Below the pieces are notes generated by a model. That model did not search any database. It was not told the DNA's origin and worked only from the letters and a program-made list of their open reading frames with translations. A program made the translations under genes and the position numbers. Positions 1 through 8,946 of a DNA stretch of 64,000 nucleotides are shown piece by piece (within the stretch, counting starts at the first letter, position 1; each line of letters opens with the position of its first letter). This stretch comes from Bacteroides pyogenes (GTDB lineage Bacteria; Bacteroidota; Bacteroidia; Bacteroidales; Bacteroidaceae): assembly GCF_014196225.1 (NCBI RefSeq), contig NZ_JACIDI010000015.1, positions 1 to 64,000 of the forward strand. The letters are read 5' to 3'.

Positions 1-28
1 ACATTTCAATGACCTCTTTAGTGTTTTC

Positions 29-60
29 GAACCGACTTTTGCCGGTTCTATTGTTTGACT
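29..60 (+). terminator. weak terminator-like hairpin of an upstream gene
   Basis: A 6-bp stem (GAACCG at 29-34 with CGGTTC at 43-48) is followed by a T-rich stretch. A second perfect dyad (TTCGGTAAA at 69-77 with TTTACCGAA at 80-88) lies just downstream. These probably end transcription of a gene outside the window. Only sequence symmetry supports this. Confidence 0.35.
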
Positions 61-185
61 TTTAATTTTTCGGTAAAAATTTACCGAAGTATTGTGTAAG
101 ATAGAACAATAAACGAAATAACCTTTATATTTTCTAATTTAAATTCTTTTTTAAGAGAATCATTATAGTTTTTACGAATAATACT

Positions 186-193
186 TATCTTTG
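186..193 (+). promoter_or_regulatory. -7 box for the OmpA lipoprotein gene
   Basis: TATCTTTG matches the Bacteroides -7 consensus TAnnTTTG and would give a leader of about 45 nt before the ATG at 244. No convincing -33 TTTG is seen at the expected spacing. Confidence 0.45.
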
Positions 194-243
194 CATTATT
201 ATCTGATTCAATTATTTATGAATTAATTAAAAACGATGCAATT

Positions 244-918
244 ATGAGCAAAATGAAATTCATGGTTCTGTTTATGAGCCTCGCTATTATCTTAGGCGGT
301 TGTGCCAGTATGAATAATGCTGGTAAAGGCGCAGCCATTGGTGGTGGTTCGGGAGCAGCGTTAGGTGCTATTCTCGGTGGCGTTATAGGAAAAGGTAAAG
401 GTGCTGCTATTGGTGCAGCTATTGGTACGGCAGTAGGTGCCGGGGCCGGTGCTGCAATCGGACATAAGATGGATAAAAAAGCTGCAGAAGCTGCCAGAAT
501 AGAGGGTGCTCAAGTGGAAAAAGTGAAAGATGCCAATGGACTGGATGCTGTAAAAGTGTCTTTTAGCTCCGGTATTCTTTTCCCATTTAACTCTTCTGCG
601 TTGAGTAATAGCTCAAAGAATGCATTGGCAGAATTTGCCACAGTGTTGAAAGAGGACCCGACGATTGACATTGCTGTGTTAGGCCATACCGATAAAGTTG
701 GAAGTTACGAAGCCAATCAAAAGGTTTCCAATAACCGCGCATTTGCAGTACAGAAATATTTGCAGCAGTGCGGAGTATCTCCTTCGCAGTTTAAAGCAGT
801 AAAGGGGATGGGCTATTCCCAGTACGACGAATCTAAAGCTGCCGATCAAAACCGTCGTGTAGAAGTTTATATGTATGCCAGTGAACAAATGATAAAGAAT
901 GCGGAAGCCGCTAATTAA
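244..918 (+). CDS. OmpA family lipoprotein with glycine-zipper domain
   Basis: This is a probable outer-membrane lipoprotein that holds peptidoglycan. The N-terminus is a lipoprotein signal with lipobox LGGC (acylated Cys20). Residues 28-77 are almost only Gly, Ala, Ile and Val with GxxxG spacing, a glycine-zipper segment expected to insert in or lie against a membrane. Residues 105-215 form an OmpA C-terminal domain: GHTD, an NxxVSxxRAxAV-like helix and the NRRVE motif that binds diaminopimelate are all visible. The length is usual for the YiaD-like family. It stands alone, with its own promoter box and a strong terminator downstream. Confidence 0.9.
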   Translation: MSKMKFMVLFMSLAIILGGCASMNNAGKGAAIGGGSGAALGAILGGVIGKGKGAAIGAAIGTAVGAGAGAAIGHKMDKKAAEAARIEGAQVEKVKDANGLDAVKVSFSSGILFPFNSSALSNSSKNALAEFATVLKEDPTIDIAVLGHTDKVGSYEANQKVSNNRAFAVQKYLQQCGVSPSQFKAVKGMGYSQYDESKAADQNRRVEVYMYASEQMIKNAEAAN

Positions 919-1054
919 AAAGTACCCGACATGTGTACAAGCAGCTGATTTTCTTATACCATTCTGGCAGTTCTTGATGTACCGTTTCAGGGTGGTTTAT
1001 GTTAAGTCCGCTTAGGGTGGTTGTAGTGCTCAGTAACAAATTATATCAGAAGAT

Positions 1055-1087
1055 AACCCACGTGGATGCACACGTGGGTTTTGTTTT
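1055..1087 (+). terminator. rho-independent terminator after the OmpA lipoprotein gene
   Basis: A perfect 10-bp stem (AACCCACGTG at 1055-1064 with CACGTGGGTT at 1071-1080), a 6-nt loop and TTGTTTT. It lies about 135 bp after the stop codon. Nothing else convincing is seen in 919-1192. Confidence 0.75.
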
Positions 1088-1192
1088 ATAAATACATAAT
1101 ATTGGGGGGGATAGGCTACGGCTAAGTATGAGTTTGGTACAACATTGCGATTTCATTCAGCAAGACTGTCGTTTCATATTGTCAAACAGAAA

Positions 1193-1224
1193 GAACCAGA
1201 TTCTCTGATTAATGAATCTGGTTC
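1193..1224 (-). terminator. hairpin terminator for the carboxyltransferase gene
   Basis: A perfect 11-bp stem (GAACCAGATTC at 1193-1203 with GAATCTGGTTC at 1214-1224) with T-rich flanks on both strands. It sits about 50 bp downstream of the minus-strand stop at 1278 and may work in both directions. Confidence 0.6.
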
Positions 1225-1277
1225 CTGTTTTCCACTACTGAAAGAAGAAACTAAATCTGGAAGAAAAAGAAAAGCAA

Positions 1278-3053
1278 TCAAGCGGACTTTTCACATCTCT
1301 CGATATAAGCCAATACATCCCCTTTCTTTACAGCTTCTCCCTGTTTCACGCAAACCTCAATGATGCGTCCGTTGAAATTTGCAAATATTTTGTCATAAGT
1401 GTTCCATGGCGTGGCAATATAACAGAAAACATCATCCGGGCTATATTTACGCCCTATCTCAGGAACCATAGAAGATGTTTGTACATCTATTTCCCAGATA
1501 ATCTGACCATTTGCTACAGCAGTTATCGGTTCGGCCTTGGCACGCTTCAAACGTTTTACATCTTCATCCGAAAATCCTTGTTTGGCAAGAGCCGCATCTT
1601 TGGCACGTTGCAGATCTTCCTCAAAACGTTTTTTGGCAATTCCCGATTTATAATCACGATATTGGCGATCGTGCATTGCCAACTCGAACAACTCTTCATC
1701 ATCCTGTCCAAAATCCCAACCGTTTTCTTTCATTTCTTTTTTATATTCATCCAACTGGTCAGGATAATTCTTTTGCGGATCTTCTTCTGTAAATTTATAT
1801 CCTTTCGCTTCGGCCAATGCTATAATTTCAGGAGCAAGAGATCCGGGCAATCGTCCACTCTTGCCAAGAATCATGTCCCAAGTATGGTTGTCGATCATGC
1901 TCCAGCGTTCTTCTCCTTTTATAAGGGCCATGACATTCATTAAAGCCACATTTTTCACGTATTGGCTGAAAGGAGTCACTAAAGGAGGATATCCAAGCTT
2001 GGGCCAAACATATTCCACTTCATCAAACAGCATCACTAAAAGATCGTCAATGCTGAGCTCCGGCTCATTTTTACTTCTTAAAATCATGTTGATGCCGGAA
2101 TGTACACCTTTCAAGTCCGCCATCATAGAGCCCATCATACCACCTGGCAAACCACTCTTCAACAATAAAGATGAAGTATGCTTATTGGTAGGATCCATAA
2201 AGTAACCCAGAAAGTCATCAATGAACTCCTGTGTCATGGCGCGTGCTTTCATATAGGCTTTCATATTAATTTCCGGTACTTGAAAACCGGCATCTTTCAA
2301 CATCGCTTGTACAGATATTACGTCCGGATGAACTTTTCCCCATGACATAGGCTCCATTGCCACATCGATGATGTCAGCTCCATTTTCGCAAACTTCAAGA
2401 ATAGAGGCCATCGAGAGGCCGGGACCGCTATGCCCGTGATATTGAATGATTATTTCCGGATATCGCTCTTTAATTGCTTTTGTCAGTTTGCCCAACATTT
2501 TAGGCCGGCCGATTCCGGCCATGTCTTTCAGACATATTTCCGAAGCTCCTGCCTCTATCAACTGAACAGCGATATCAGTATAATACTCTACGGTATGAAC
2601 CGGAGAAAAAGTAATACATAAGGTTGCCTGAGGAATCATCCCTGCTTCAAGAGCGTAATGGATGGAAGGAATAATATTTTTTACTTCATTCAAACCGCAG
2701 AAAATTCGCGTAATGTCTACGCCCTGAGCATGCTTTACTTTGTACATCAGCCGGCGTACATCTGCCGGAACAGGATACATCCGCAAAGCGTTCAGCCCGC
2801 GATCGAGCATGTGAGTTTGAATCCCGGCTTCACGGAAGGGTTTAGTAAAAGCTCGGACTGCTACATTAGGGTTTTCGCCATACAACAGATTTACTTGTTC
2901 AAATGCGCCTCCATTTGTTTCTACACGGGCAAAACAGCCCATTTCGATAATTAGCGGAGCGATTCTTACCAACTGGTCAACACGCGGTTGATACTTTCCG
3001 GACGATTGCCACATATCCCGATAAACGAGACTAAATCTTATTTCCTTTTTCAT
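1278..3053 (-). CDS. carboxyltransferase subunit, pyruvate carboxylase B / oxaloacetate decarboxylase alpha type, degenerate biotinyl domain
   Basis: Residues 1-300 are an HMG-CoA-lyase-like TIM barrel of the PycB/OadA carboxyltransferase family. RDMWQSS (12-18) replaces the usual RDGQQS substrate loop. Lys176 in LKDMAG is the lysine that is carbamylated in pyruvate carboxylase, and HGH (206-208) binds the metal. The middle part is the conserved carboxylase domain. The last ~75 residues resemble a biotinyl/lipoyl domain, but the segment where EAMKM should stand reads ATPWN, so no biotin-accepting lysine is present. It may therefore use biotin carried by a separate BCCP; this is inference. No carboxylase or Na+-pump partner gene is adjacent, so the substrate (pyruvate, oxaloacetate or an acyl-CoA) is open. 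Confidence 0.8.
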   Translation of the reverse strand: MKKEIRFSLVYRDMWQSSGKYQPRVDQLVRIAPLIIEMGCFARVETNGGAFEQVNLLYGENPNVAVRAFTKPFREAGIQTHMLDRGLNALRMYPVPADVRRLMYKVKHAQGVDITRIFCGLNEVKNIIPSIHYALEAGMIPQATLCITFSPVHTVEYYTDIAVQLIEAGASEICLKDMAGIGRPKMLGKLTKAIKERYPEIIIQYHGHSGPGLSMASILEVCENGADIIDVAMEPMSWGKVHPDVISVQAMLKDAGFQVPEINMKAYMKARAMTQEFIDDFLGYFMDPTNKHTSSLLLKSGLPGGMMGSMMADLKGVHSGINMILRSKNEPELSIDDLLVMLFDEVEYVWPKLGYPPLVTPFSQYVKNVALMNVMALIKGEERWSMIDNHTWDMILGKSGRLPGSLAPEIIALAEAKGYKFTEEDPQKNYPDQLDEYKKEMKENGWDFGQDDEELFELAMHDRQYRDYKSGIAKKRFEEDLQRAKDAALAKQGFSDEDVKRLKRAKAEPITAVANGQIIWEIDVQTSSMVPEIGRKYSPDDVFCYIATPWNTYDKIFANFNGRIIEVCVKQGEAVKKGDVLAYIERCEKSA

Positions 3054-3100
3054 AGCATAAATCAGAATGTTTTTTATACAATAAGGTTAACTAGTCTTCG

Positions 3101-3108
3101 CAAATATA
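3101..3108 (-). promoter_or_regulatory. -7 box for the carboxyltransferase gene
   Basis: On the minus strand this reads TATATTTG, an exact TAnnTTTG match, about 50 bp upstream of the start codon at 3053. A T-run lies about 22 bp further upstream in place of a clean TTTG -33 box. Confidence 0.4.
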
Positions 3109-3213
3109 CAGAATCATTTGACATTATGATAAAAAACCGGGAAATATTTATAGAAAATGGAGTAACGAAATATCTCGATACTCCATTAAATTATATATCC
3201 GCGAATGTTGTTT

Positions 3214-3717
3214 TTACATAAAATCTTTCAGCTCTTGCTGTAAACGCTGACGAGTGAAAAATATCCGGCTTTTTACCGTGCCTAACGGTAAACCTAATTT
3301 TTCGGCAATTTCCCGATATTTAAAACCGGATGCGTGCATAGAAAAAGGTATTTTATATTCTTCTGGAAGCGAATGTATAATCCTGTACATTTCTTTAAAG
3401 TCATAAGCACCCTCGGTACTGTCAAATCCCGAGTTTTGTGGAAGGTTTAAATGATATAAATTGTCGGTCCGGTCTACATAGGTCTGATCGCGTATTATTT
3501 TCCGATAATTATTGATGAAGATATTTCGCATAATCGTATACATCCATCCCTTAAAATTTGTATCGGGCATGTATTTTTCTTCATTGTCTAAAGCTTTCAG
3601 AGATGTTTCTTGCAACAGATCGTTTGCCTCATCCCGATCGGCTGTTAGTTTATATGCAAAACGCAATAATTCATCTTGAACTCCAATAAGATCTTTTCTA
3701 AAACTTAAACTTTTCAT
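3214..3717 (-). CDS. ECF-type RNA polymerase sigma factor
   Basis: A 167-residue sigma-70 family factor of the extracytoplasmic-function class. Region 2 (about 15-80) contains the ADRDEANDLLQET helix that contacts core polymerase and the -10 element, plus the KGWMYTIMRNIFINNYRK stretch typical of Bacteroidota ECF factors. Region 4 (about 115-163) is a helix-turn-helix with GFKYREIAEKLGLPLGTVKSRI. No FecR-like anti-sigma or SusC gene is next to it, so it is probably not a SusCD-linked factor, and its regulon cannot be read from context. It is transcribed alone, with 212 bp of AT-rich DNA upstream. Confidence 0.9.
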   Translation of the reverse strand: MKSLSFRKDLIGVQDELLRFAYKLTADRDEANDLLQETSLKALDNEEKYMPDTNFKGWMYTIMRNIFINNYRKIIRDQTYVDRTDNLYHLNLPQNSGFDSTEGAYDFKEMYRIIHSLPEEYKIPFSMHASGFKYREIAEKLGLPLGTVKSRIFFTRQRLQQELKDFM

Positions 3718-3929
3718 ATAGATAAGAGTTTATGGTTAATATTTTTTTCTTTATTTGTGCAATTTAGACATTTCATTACAATGCTATGGGGTAATTTTTA
3801 TCATTTTTGAATAGAAAAGTTGTCAATTAGGGCTTATTATAGATTTTTCATTCATCTTGGAGTAAAAAAAGCATCTTTTTTATATAAAGAATTGTTATTA
3901 ATATGTATATTTACTGAAACATCACAAAG

Positions 3930-4133
3930 ATGGAAATAAAAATACAAATTCCGATATTGTTGTTGGTACTATGGGCTGGAATAGCATCGCTTCCGGAGCA
4001 AAATAAGAAAGAAAAAATAGAAGCCCAAAGAGAAGGTTGTCACGTTGGCAAACTACTAGATAAACGTCCTCACGGCATTACCAATGATTGGTCAGTATAT
4101 TCTTCTTGTCATGCTTTATTCATTGGAAGTTAA
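3930..4133 (+). CDS. doubtful small ORF with hydrophobic N-terminus
   Basis: A 67-codon frame. The first ~20 residues are hydrophobic like a signal peptide (IPILLLVLWAGIASLP), followed by a charged stretch. I recognise no family. It sits directly before the gene remnant at 4165-4404 but in another frame, so it could be the broken front end of the same ancestral gene. A near-consensus TATATTTA lies about 25 bp upstream. Confidence 0.25.
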   Translation: MEIKIQIPILLLVLWAGIASLPEQNKKEKIEAQREGCHVGKLLDKRPHGITNDWSVYSSCHALFIGS

Positions 4134-4164
4134 AAATGATTTTCTGTTTTCTTATCTTCCATAG

Positions 4165-4404
4165 TACGGTCAGGCATACAATATCCTTTACGGGGGTGGG
4201 AAGGGGTTGATTTTTAATGCGCCAATAGAGAATTACCGAATGGCTATCGATCAGAAAGGCAATGCTGTTATAAAATTCTTCACCCGTAATTCGGAGGACC
4301 GCTACAATTTTATTATAAAGGTGTTTAATAATGGCTCGACAGCGGATTGACGCAACAATGCAAAACCGACAGGCTATCGGCTTTCGTGGAGAAATAGCCG
4401 TTAA
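4165..4404 (+). pseudogene. remnant of an unidentified coding sequence
   Basis: One frame reads as protein-like sequence (NAPIENYRMAIDQKGNAVIK and FFTRNSEDRYNFIIKVFNN), is interrupted by TGA at 4348-4350, and continues in the same frame to a natural-looking end, GYRLSWRNSR, at 4404. A TAG at 4162 precedes it and no start codon suits it. The residue composition looks coding, but the family is not recognised. The rest of the 4134-4439 gap is AT-rich with no clear signals. Confidence 0.4.
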
Positions 4405-4439
4405 TGATCAATATGTCTGCTTATTTTATGTGTGCTTAA

Positions 4440-5060
4440 TTAGACCGCGTCTTCTCCTCCCTTCAGAGTAGGCAGGCAAATGTGATATTTTACGGCCAGA
4501 ATACGAGAAAGAAAAACCGTTATTCCGGTTATTATCTGACAAGCATACGATTCTAAATGTATTGCATCGCATATCCAATATGCCACTCCTCCGAGTATAC
4601 ATGCCATGGCATAAATTTCCTTGCGGAATATCAACGGAATTTCATTGATAAACACGTCGCGAATCACTCCGCCTGCAGATCCGGTCATTCCTCCCATGAT
4701 TATGGCCACCCAGAAAGGATACCCCAACGCCAGACTTTTTCCTACGCCTACAACTGTAAAAAGGGCCAGACCGATAGTGTCGAAGATAAAAAAAGTATTG
4801 TTGAGACGTATTAACGAACGGCTAAAGCAAATCACCCATAGCAATGCCAATCCTGTACATATTAAATAAATGGGATTTGTCATCCAGCCGGGAGTGACAT
4901 CGAGTAAGACATCCCGGATCGTACCGCCTCCGATGGCAGTAACAAACCCTACAACATACGCTCCAAACCAGTCGAAGCGCTTGGCAGAAGCCAAGCGAAT
5001 ACCGCTGATGGCAAAAGCAAATGTACCGATAAAATCCAGAAATTGAACGAATGTGAGCAT
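4440..5060 (-). CDS. TRIC/UPF0126-family trimeric cation channel-like membrane protein
   Basis: A 206-residue integral membrane protein made of two similar halves of three helices each. Both halves carry the family hallmark, a glycine-rich bend followed by IRDV: AIGGGTIRDVLL near residue 43 and GSAGGVIRDVFIN near 127. Prokaryotic members are trimeric cation channels related to eukaryotic TRIC, and some have been proposed to move glycine. The length fits the family. It is divergent from the epimerase-like gene at 5143 with about 80 bp between them; no functional link to that gene is evident. Confidence 0.85.
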   Translation of the reverse strand: MLTFVQFLDFIGTFAFAISGIRLASAKRFDWFGAYVVGFVTAIGGGTIRDVLLDVTPGWMTNPIYLICTGLALLWVICFSRSLIRLNNTFFIFDTIGLALFTVVGVGKSLALGYPFWVAIIMGGMTGSAGGVIRDVFINEIPLIFRKEIYAMACILGGVAYWICDAIHLESYACQIITGITVFLSRILAVKYHICLPTLKGGEDAV

Positions 5061-5142
5061 ATATTTGTTATTTTATGTGCAAAGTAACAAATAAATTCCG
5101 TAAGAAAATGTACATTTGCTTCGCGAAAAGTATAGAAAATAT

Positions 5143-6228
5143 ATGAAAATAACAATTGTTGCCGGGGCACGCCCCAATTTCATGAAGATAGCCCCCATTA
5201 CACGTGCTATCGAAGCTGCGCGGGCGCAGGGTAAAACAATCTCTTACCGGTTGATATACACGGGTAAACGGAATGACACCAGCTTGGATGCATCCTTGTT
5301 TGCCGACTTGGATATGAAAGCCCCGGATGCTTATCTGGAAGTGGAAAGCAGCAATCCCATCAATTTGGCCGCCGGAATAATGATTGCTTTTGAAAAAGAG
5401 TTGACGGAGAATCCCACTCATGTCGTTCTTGTAGTCGATGATTTGACCGCAACCATGAGTTGTGCTATCGTGGCTAAGAAACAAGGTATCAAAGTAGCGC
5501 ATCTGGTAGCCGGAACCCGTTCTTTCGACATGAATATGCCTAAAGAAGTCAACCGTATGATAACAGACGGACTATCCGATTATCTGTTTACGGCAGGAAT
5601 GGTGGCCAACAGAAACCTGAATCAAACCGGAACGGAAAAGAAAAACGTTTTTTATGTAGGAAATATATTGATAGACAGTATACGTTATAATCGAAACCGC
5701 CTGTTGAAACCGGTATGGTTTTCAGTATTGGGGCTTCAGGAAAAAGAGTATCTGCTATTCACTCTCAATCGTCGAATAATATTGAATAATAAAAACAACT
5801 TGCGCCAATTACTGGAAGCTGTGGTCGATAAATCTGCAGGAACACCGGTTGTGGCGCCGCTTCACACCTATGTGCGCGACACCATTAAAGAAATAGGTTT
5901 CGAAGCGCCGAATTTTCATATTATGCCGCCGCAGAACTACTTGTTTTTCGGCTATTTGGTGAATAAGGCGAAAGGAATTATCACAGACTCCGGAAACGTG
6001 GCTGAAGAGGCGACATTCCTGGGTATTCCATGTATTACTCTGAACACATATGCAGAACATCCTGAGACATGGCGGATGGGAACCAATGAGCTGGTAGGAG
6101 AGGATCCCGAATCTTTGGCGCAGGCTGTCGACAAATTGATAAAAGGCGAATGGAAACAGGGCGAACTACCTGAGCGGTGGGATGGACGTACGGCAGAGCG
6201 TATTGTGCAGATACTGACGGAGCAATAG
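5143..6228 (+). CDS. UDP-N-acetylglucosamine 2-epimerase-like protein (non-hydrolysing, WecB family)
   Basis: A 362-residue GT-B fold protein. The N-terminus KITIVAGARPNFMKIAPI is the WecB signature, and TDSGNVAEEATFLGIPCITL near residue 285 matches the donor-binding loop that is usually TDSGGxQEE. The family interconverts UDP-GlcNAc and UDP-ManNAc for surface polysaccharides. Several canonical positions differ: the loop normally written RxxTERPE reads NTYAEHPE, and the usual PxHPNP stretch reads PLHTYVRD, so the substrate may not be UDP-GlcNAc. The ATG at 5143 is preferred because it starts the conserved strand; an in-frame TTG at 5116 would add nine residues. No other glycan genes are adjacent. 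Confidence 0.8.
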   Translation: MKITIVAGARPNFMKIAPITRAIEAARAQGKTISYRLIYTGKRNDTSLDASLFADLDMKAPDAYLEVESSNPINLAAGIMIAFEKELTENPTHVVLVVDDLTATMSCAIVAKKQGIKVAHLVAGTRSFDMNMPKEVNRMITDGLSDYLFTAGMVANRNLNQTGTEKKNVFYVGNILIDSIRYNRNRLLKPVWFSVLGLQEKEYLLFTLNRRIILNNKNNLRQLLEAVVDKSAGTPVVAPLHTYVRDTIKEIGFEAPNFHIMPPQNYLFFGYLVNKAKGIITDSGNVAEEATFLGIPCITLNTYAEHPETWRMGTNELVGEDPESLAQAVDKLIKGEWKQGELPERWDGRTAERIVQILTEQ

Positions 6229-6242
6229 CAATCTGTTTGTTT

Positions 6243-6279
6243 TTCCGTAATAAAACTTAAAGAGAGTTTTATTACGGAA
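6243..6279 (+). terminator. perfect 15-bp hairpin after the epimerase-like gene
   Basis: TTCCGTAATAAAACT (6243-6257) pairs perfectly with AGTTTTATTACGGAA (6265-6279) around a 7-nt loop, 14 bp after the stop codon. No T-run follows, so it is either an atypical terminator or an mRNA 3'-end stabiliser. Confidence 0.5.
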
Positions 6280-6328
6280 CGATGAGTAAAAAACGTTATA
6301 TAAACCGGAGGTAGTCGGAGTAATTTGC

Positions 6329-6336
6329 TAACTTTG
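6329..6336 (+). promoter_or_regulatory. -7 box for the DUF5686 operon
   Basis: TAACTTTG matches TAnnTTTG and lies 19 bp before the ATG at 6356, giving a short leader. No clear TTTG -33 box is seen. Confidence 0.45.
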
Positions 6337-6355
6337 TAAATCTACTGCGAACGTT

Positions 6356-8935
6356 ATGAAACAATTATACTCTAAAATAACGATACTTCTTTTATTTATG
6401 GCGGTCGCTCTGAGCGCTTTGGGGCAACAGATAAAAGGAGTTGTCACCGATTCGCTGACCAACGAGCCGTTGATGTATATCTCCGTTTATTATCAGGACA
6501 AGCGGGAGGTAGGAACCATTACCGATATCAATGGAGAATATAAGCTCGGCGCCCGCAGAAGTGGAGAAAAGCTGGTCTTCTCTGCTATAGGATACAGCAG
6601 CAAGATTGTAAAGATCGGGGCGGGAAATCAAACTATTAACGTGAAGCTGGCTCCGGATAATGTGTTGTTGAAAGAAGTTGTTGTAAAGCCGCAAAAAGAA
6701 AAATATTCCCGGAAAAACAATCCTGCGGTGGAGTTCATGAAAAAAGTCATTCAACATAAAAAGGCCCAGATTCTCGAAGCCAACGATTACTACCGGTACG
6801 ACAAGTATGAAAAGATGAAGATGTCCATCAACGACCTGACGCCGGAAAAGCTCGAAAAAGGGATATATAAAAAGTATGCTTTCCTGAAAGATCAGATCGA
6901 AGTGTCGGAAACCACGCAGAAACTCATCCTGCCCATTTCGGTTCAGGAAACGGCTTCGCAAACAATCTTCCGGAAATCTCCCGAAAGCAAGAAGACCATT
7001 ATTAAAGGGCGCAACTCCAACGGCATCGAAGAATTCTTTTCTACGGGCGATATGTTGGGGACAGTGCTCAAAGATGTTTTTTCCGATATCAACATCTATG
7101 ACGACGAAATCCGACTTCTGCAACAACGTTTTGTCAGCCCTATCGGAGTCAATGCCATTTCATTCTACAAGTTTTACCTGATGGACACATTGATGGTAGA
7201 CAACCGGGAATGCGTTCACCTCTCTTTTGTTCCTCAGAATTCTCAAGATTTCGGTTTTACCGGACATTTATATGTATTGAAAGATTCTACTTATGCGGTA
7301 CAGAAATGTACGATGAATTTGCCTAAGAAGACCGGAGTGAATTTCGTCAACCAAATGGACATTGTGCAACAGTACAAACAGCTCCCTAACGGCAATTGGG
7401 TGTTGGTCAACGACGATATGACCGTAGATCTCTCATGGAATACGAATAAATCCAACGGAGGGGTGCAAGTAGAGCGGGTGATAAAATACAGCAATTATAA
7501 CTTCGATCCGATAGAAGCCCGTTTGTTCCGTTTCAAAGGTTCTGTCATCAAAGAAGCCGATATGCTTTCAAAGAGCGACGAATATTGGGCAAGCGTACGG
7601 GAAGTGCCTCTGACCAAGACGGAAAGCAACATGGATGTCTTCATCAACCGCATCGAGCAGATTCCGGGTTTCAAATATATCATCTTCGGGGCGAAGGCTT
7701 TGATTGAAAACTTTGTGGAGATAGGAGGAACCAAAGAGAATCCGAGCAAGTTCGATTTAGGTCCTATCAATACGATGATTTCGGGCAACTATATCGACGG
7801 AACCCGCTTTCGGTTGAGCGGAATGACCACAGCCCATTTTCATCCTCACTGGTTCTTGAGCGGATACGGGGCTTATGGCTTGAAAGATCGACGTTGGAAA
7901 TACCGAGGCACGGTGACCTATTCTTTCAATAAACGGGATTACGTAGTGTGGGAATTCCCCAAGCATCATATTTCGGCTTCATATAGCTATGATGTGATGT
8001 CGCCGATGGATAAATTCCTGTTCACGGATAAAGACAACGTTTTTGTTTCGTTCAAAACCACTACCGTAGACCAGATGTCGTATATCCGTGACGCTACCCT
8101 TAATTACGAATTGGAATCGCAAACCGGCTTGGGAGTGAAAGCGATGTTCCGGTGGAGGAACGACGAGCCCGCGGGGAAGTTGGAATATTTACCCAACGTG
8201 GAAAATACCGTTCCCATTCATGACATCACCACTTGCGAAGCCAGCGTCACCCTTCGTTATGCGCCGGGAGAATCTTTCGTCAACTCAAAACAGAGGCGGG
8301 TTCCTGTGTCATTAGACGCTCCGATTTTCACTCTCAACCACACCATCGGCATCAAGGGTGTCTTAGGCGGAGAATACAACTTCAACCGTACCGAAGCAAG
8401 CGTATGGAAACGTTTCTGGCTGCCTGCCTCATGGGGTAAGATCGACATGAGCCTTAAAGCCGGCGCAGAATGGAATACCGTTCCTTTCCCGTTCCTGATT
8501 CTTCCGGAGGCAAATCTTTCCTATATTACGCAACGCGAAACGTTTTGCCTGATCAACAATATGGAATTTCTGAACGACCGCTTTGCCTCTCTTTCTTTAT
8601 CTTACGATATGAATGGCAAACTTTTCAACCGCATTCCTTTATTGAAGAACTTGAAATGGAGGGAAATGTTCCGTATCCGCACGCTGTGGGGGAGCCTTAC
8701 CGATAAAAACAATCCTTTCAAGAGCAATAACCCCGAATTGTTCCGTTTTCCTGCGCGAAACGGAGAATATACCAGCTTCGTGATGGATTCTAAGATTCCT
8801 TATATAGAAGGAAGTGTGGGTATCTACAATATTTTTAAATTACTACATATAGAATATGTGCACCGCTTTACCTATCGCGACAAGCCGAATATCAATAAGA
8901 ACGGCATCCGGTTTATGGTATTGATGGTGTTTTAA
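6356..8935 (+). CDS. DUF5686 / carboxypeptidase-regulatory-like domain outer-membrane protein
   Basis: An 859-residue exported protein. A signal peptide (1-23) is followed by a carboxypeptidase-D regulatory-like beta-sandwich (about 25-105, the CarboxypepD_reg-like domain also found at the front of Bacteroidota TonB-dependent receptors). The rest is the DUF5686 region, ending in alternating beta strands with a terminal hydrophobic segment closing on Phe (VLMVF), as in outer-membrane barrels. The function is not established; this is one of the common large Bacteroidota envelope proteins. rarA starts 11 bp after its stop and the dehydrogenase follows, so the three genes are probably co-transcribed although their roles look unrelated. 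Confidence 0.8.
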   Translation: MKQLYSKITILLLFMAVALSALGQQIKGVVTDSLTNEPLMYISVYYQDKREVGTITDINGEYKLGARRSGEKLVFSAIGYSSKIVKIGAGNQTINVKLAPDNVLLKEVVVKPQKEKYSRKNNPAVEFMKKVIQHKKAQILEANDYYRYDKYEKMKMSINDLTPEKLEKGIYKKYAFLKDQIEVSETTQKLILPISVQETASQTIFRKSPESKKTIIKGRNSNGIEEFFSTGDMLGTVLKDVFSDINIYDDEIRLLQQRFVSPIGVNAISFYKFYLMDTLMVDNRECVHLSFVPQNSQDFGFTGHLYVLKDSTYAVQKCTMNLPKKTGVNFVNQMDIVQQYKQLPNGNWVLVNDDMTVDLSWNTNKSNGGVQVERVIKYSNYNFDPIEARLFRFKGSVIKEADMLSKSDEYWASVREVPLTKTESNMDVFINRIEQIPGFKYIIFGAKALIENFVEIGGTKENPSKFDLGPINTMISGNYIDGTRFRLSGMTTAHFHPHWFLSGYGAYGLKDRRWKYRGTVTYSFNKRDYVVWEFPKHHISASYSYDVMSPMDKFLFTDKDNVFVSFKTTTVDQMSYIRDATLNYELESQTGLGVKAMFRWRNDEPAGKLEYLPNVENTVPIHDITTCEASVTLRYAPGESFVNSKQRRVPVSLDAPIFTLNHTIGIKGVLGGEYNFNRTEASVWKRFWLPASWGKIDMSLKAGAEWNTVPFPFLILPEANLSYITQRETFCLINNMEFLNDRFASLSLSYDMNGKLFNRIPLLKNLKWREMFRIRTLWGSLTDKNNPFKSNNPELFRFPARNGEYTSFVMDSKIPYIEGSVGIYNIFKLLHIEYVHRFTYRDKPNINKNGIRFMVLMVF

Positions 8936-8946
8936 AGACTTTTGAT

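Noticed and set aside
1145..1363. 72-codon plus-strand ORF downstream of the OmpA gene
   Set aside because: It runs through the terminator hairpin at 1193-1224 and into the end of the carboxyltransferase gene, and its composition is not protein-like.
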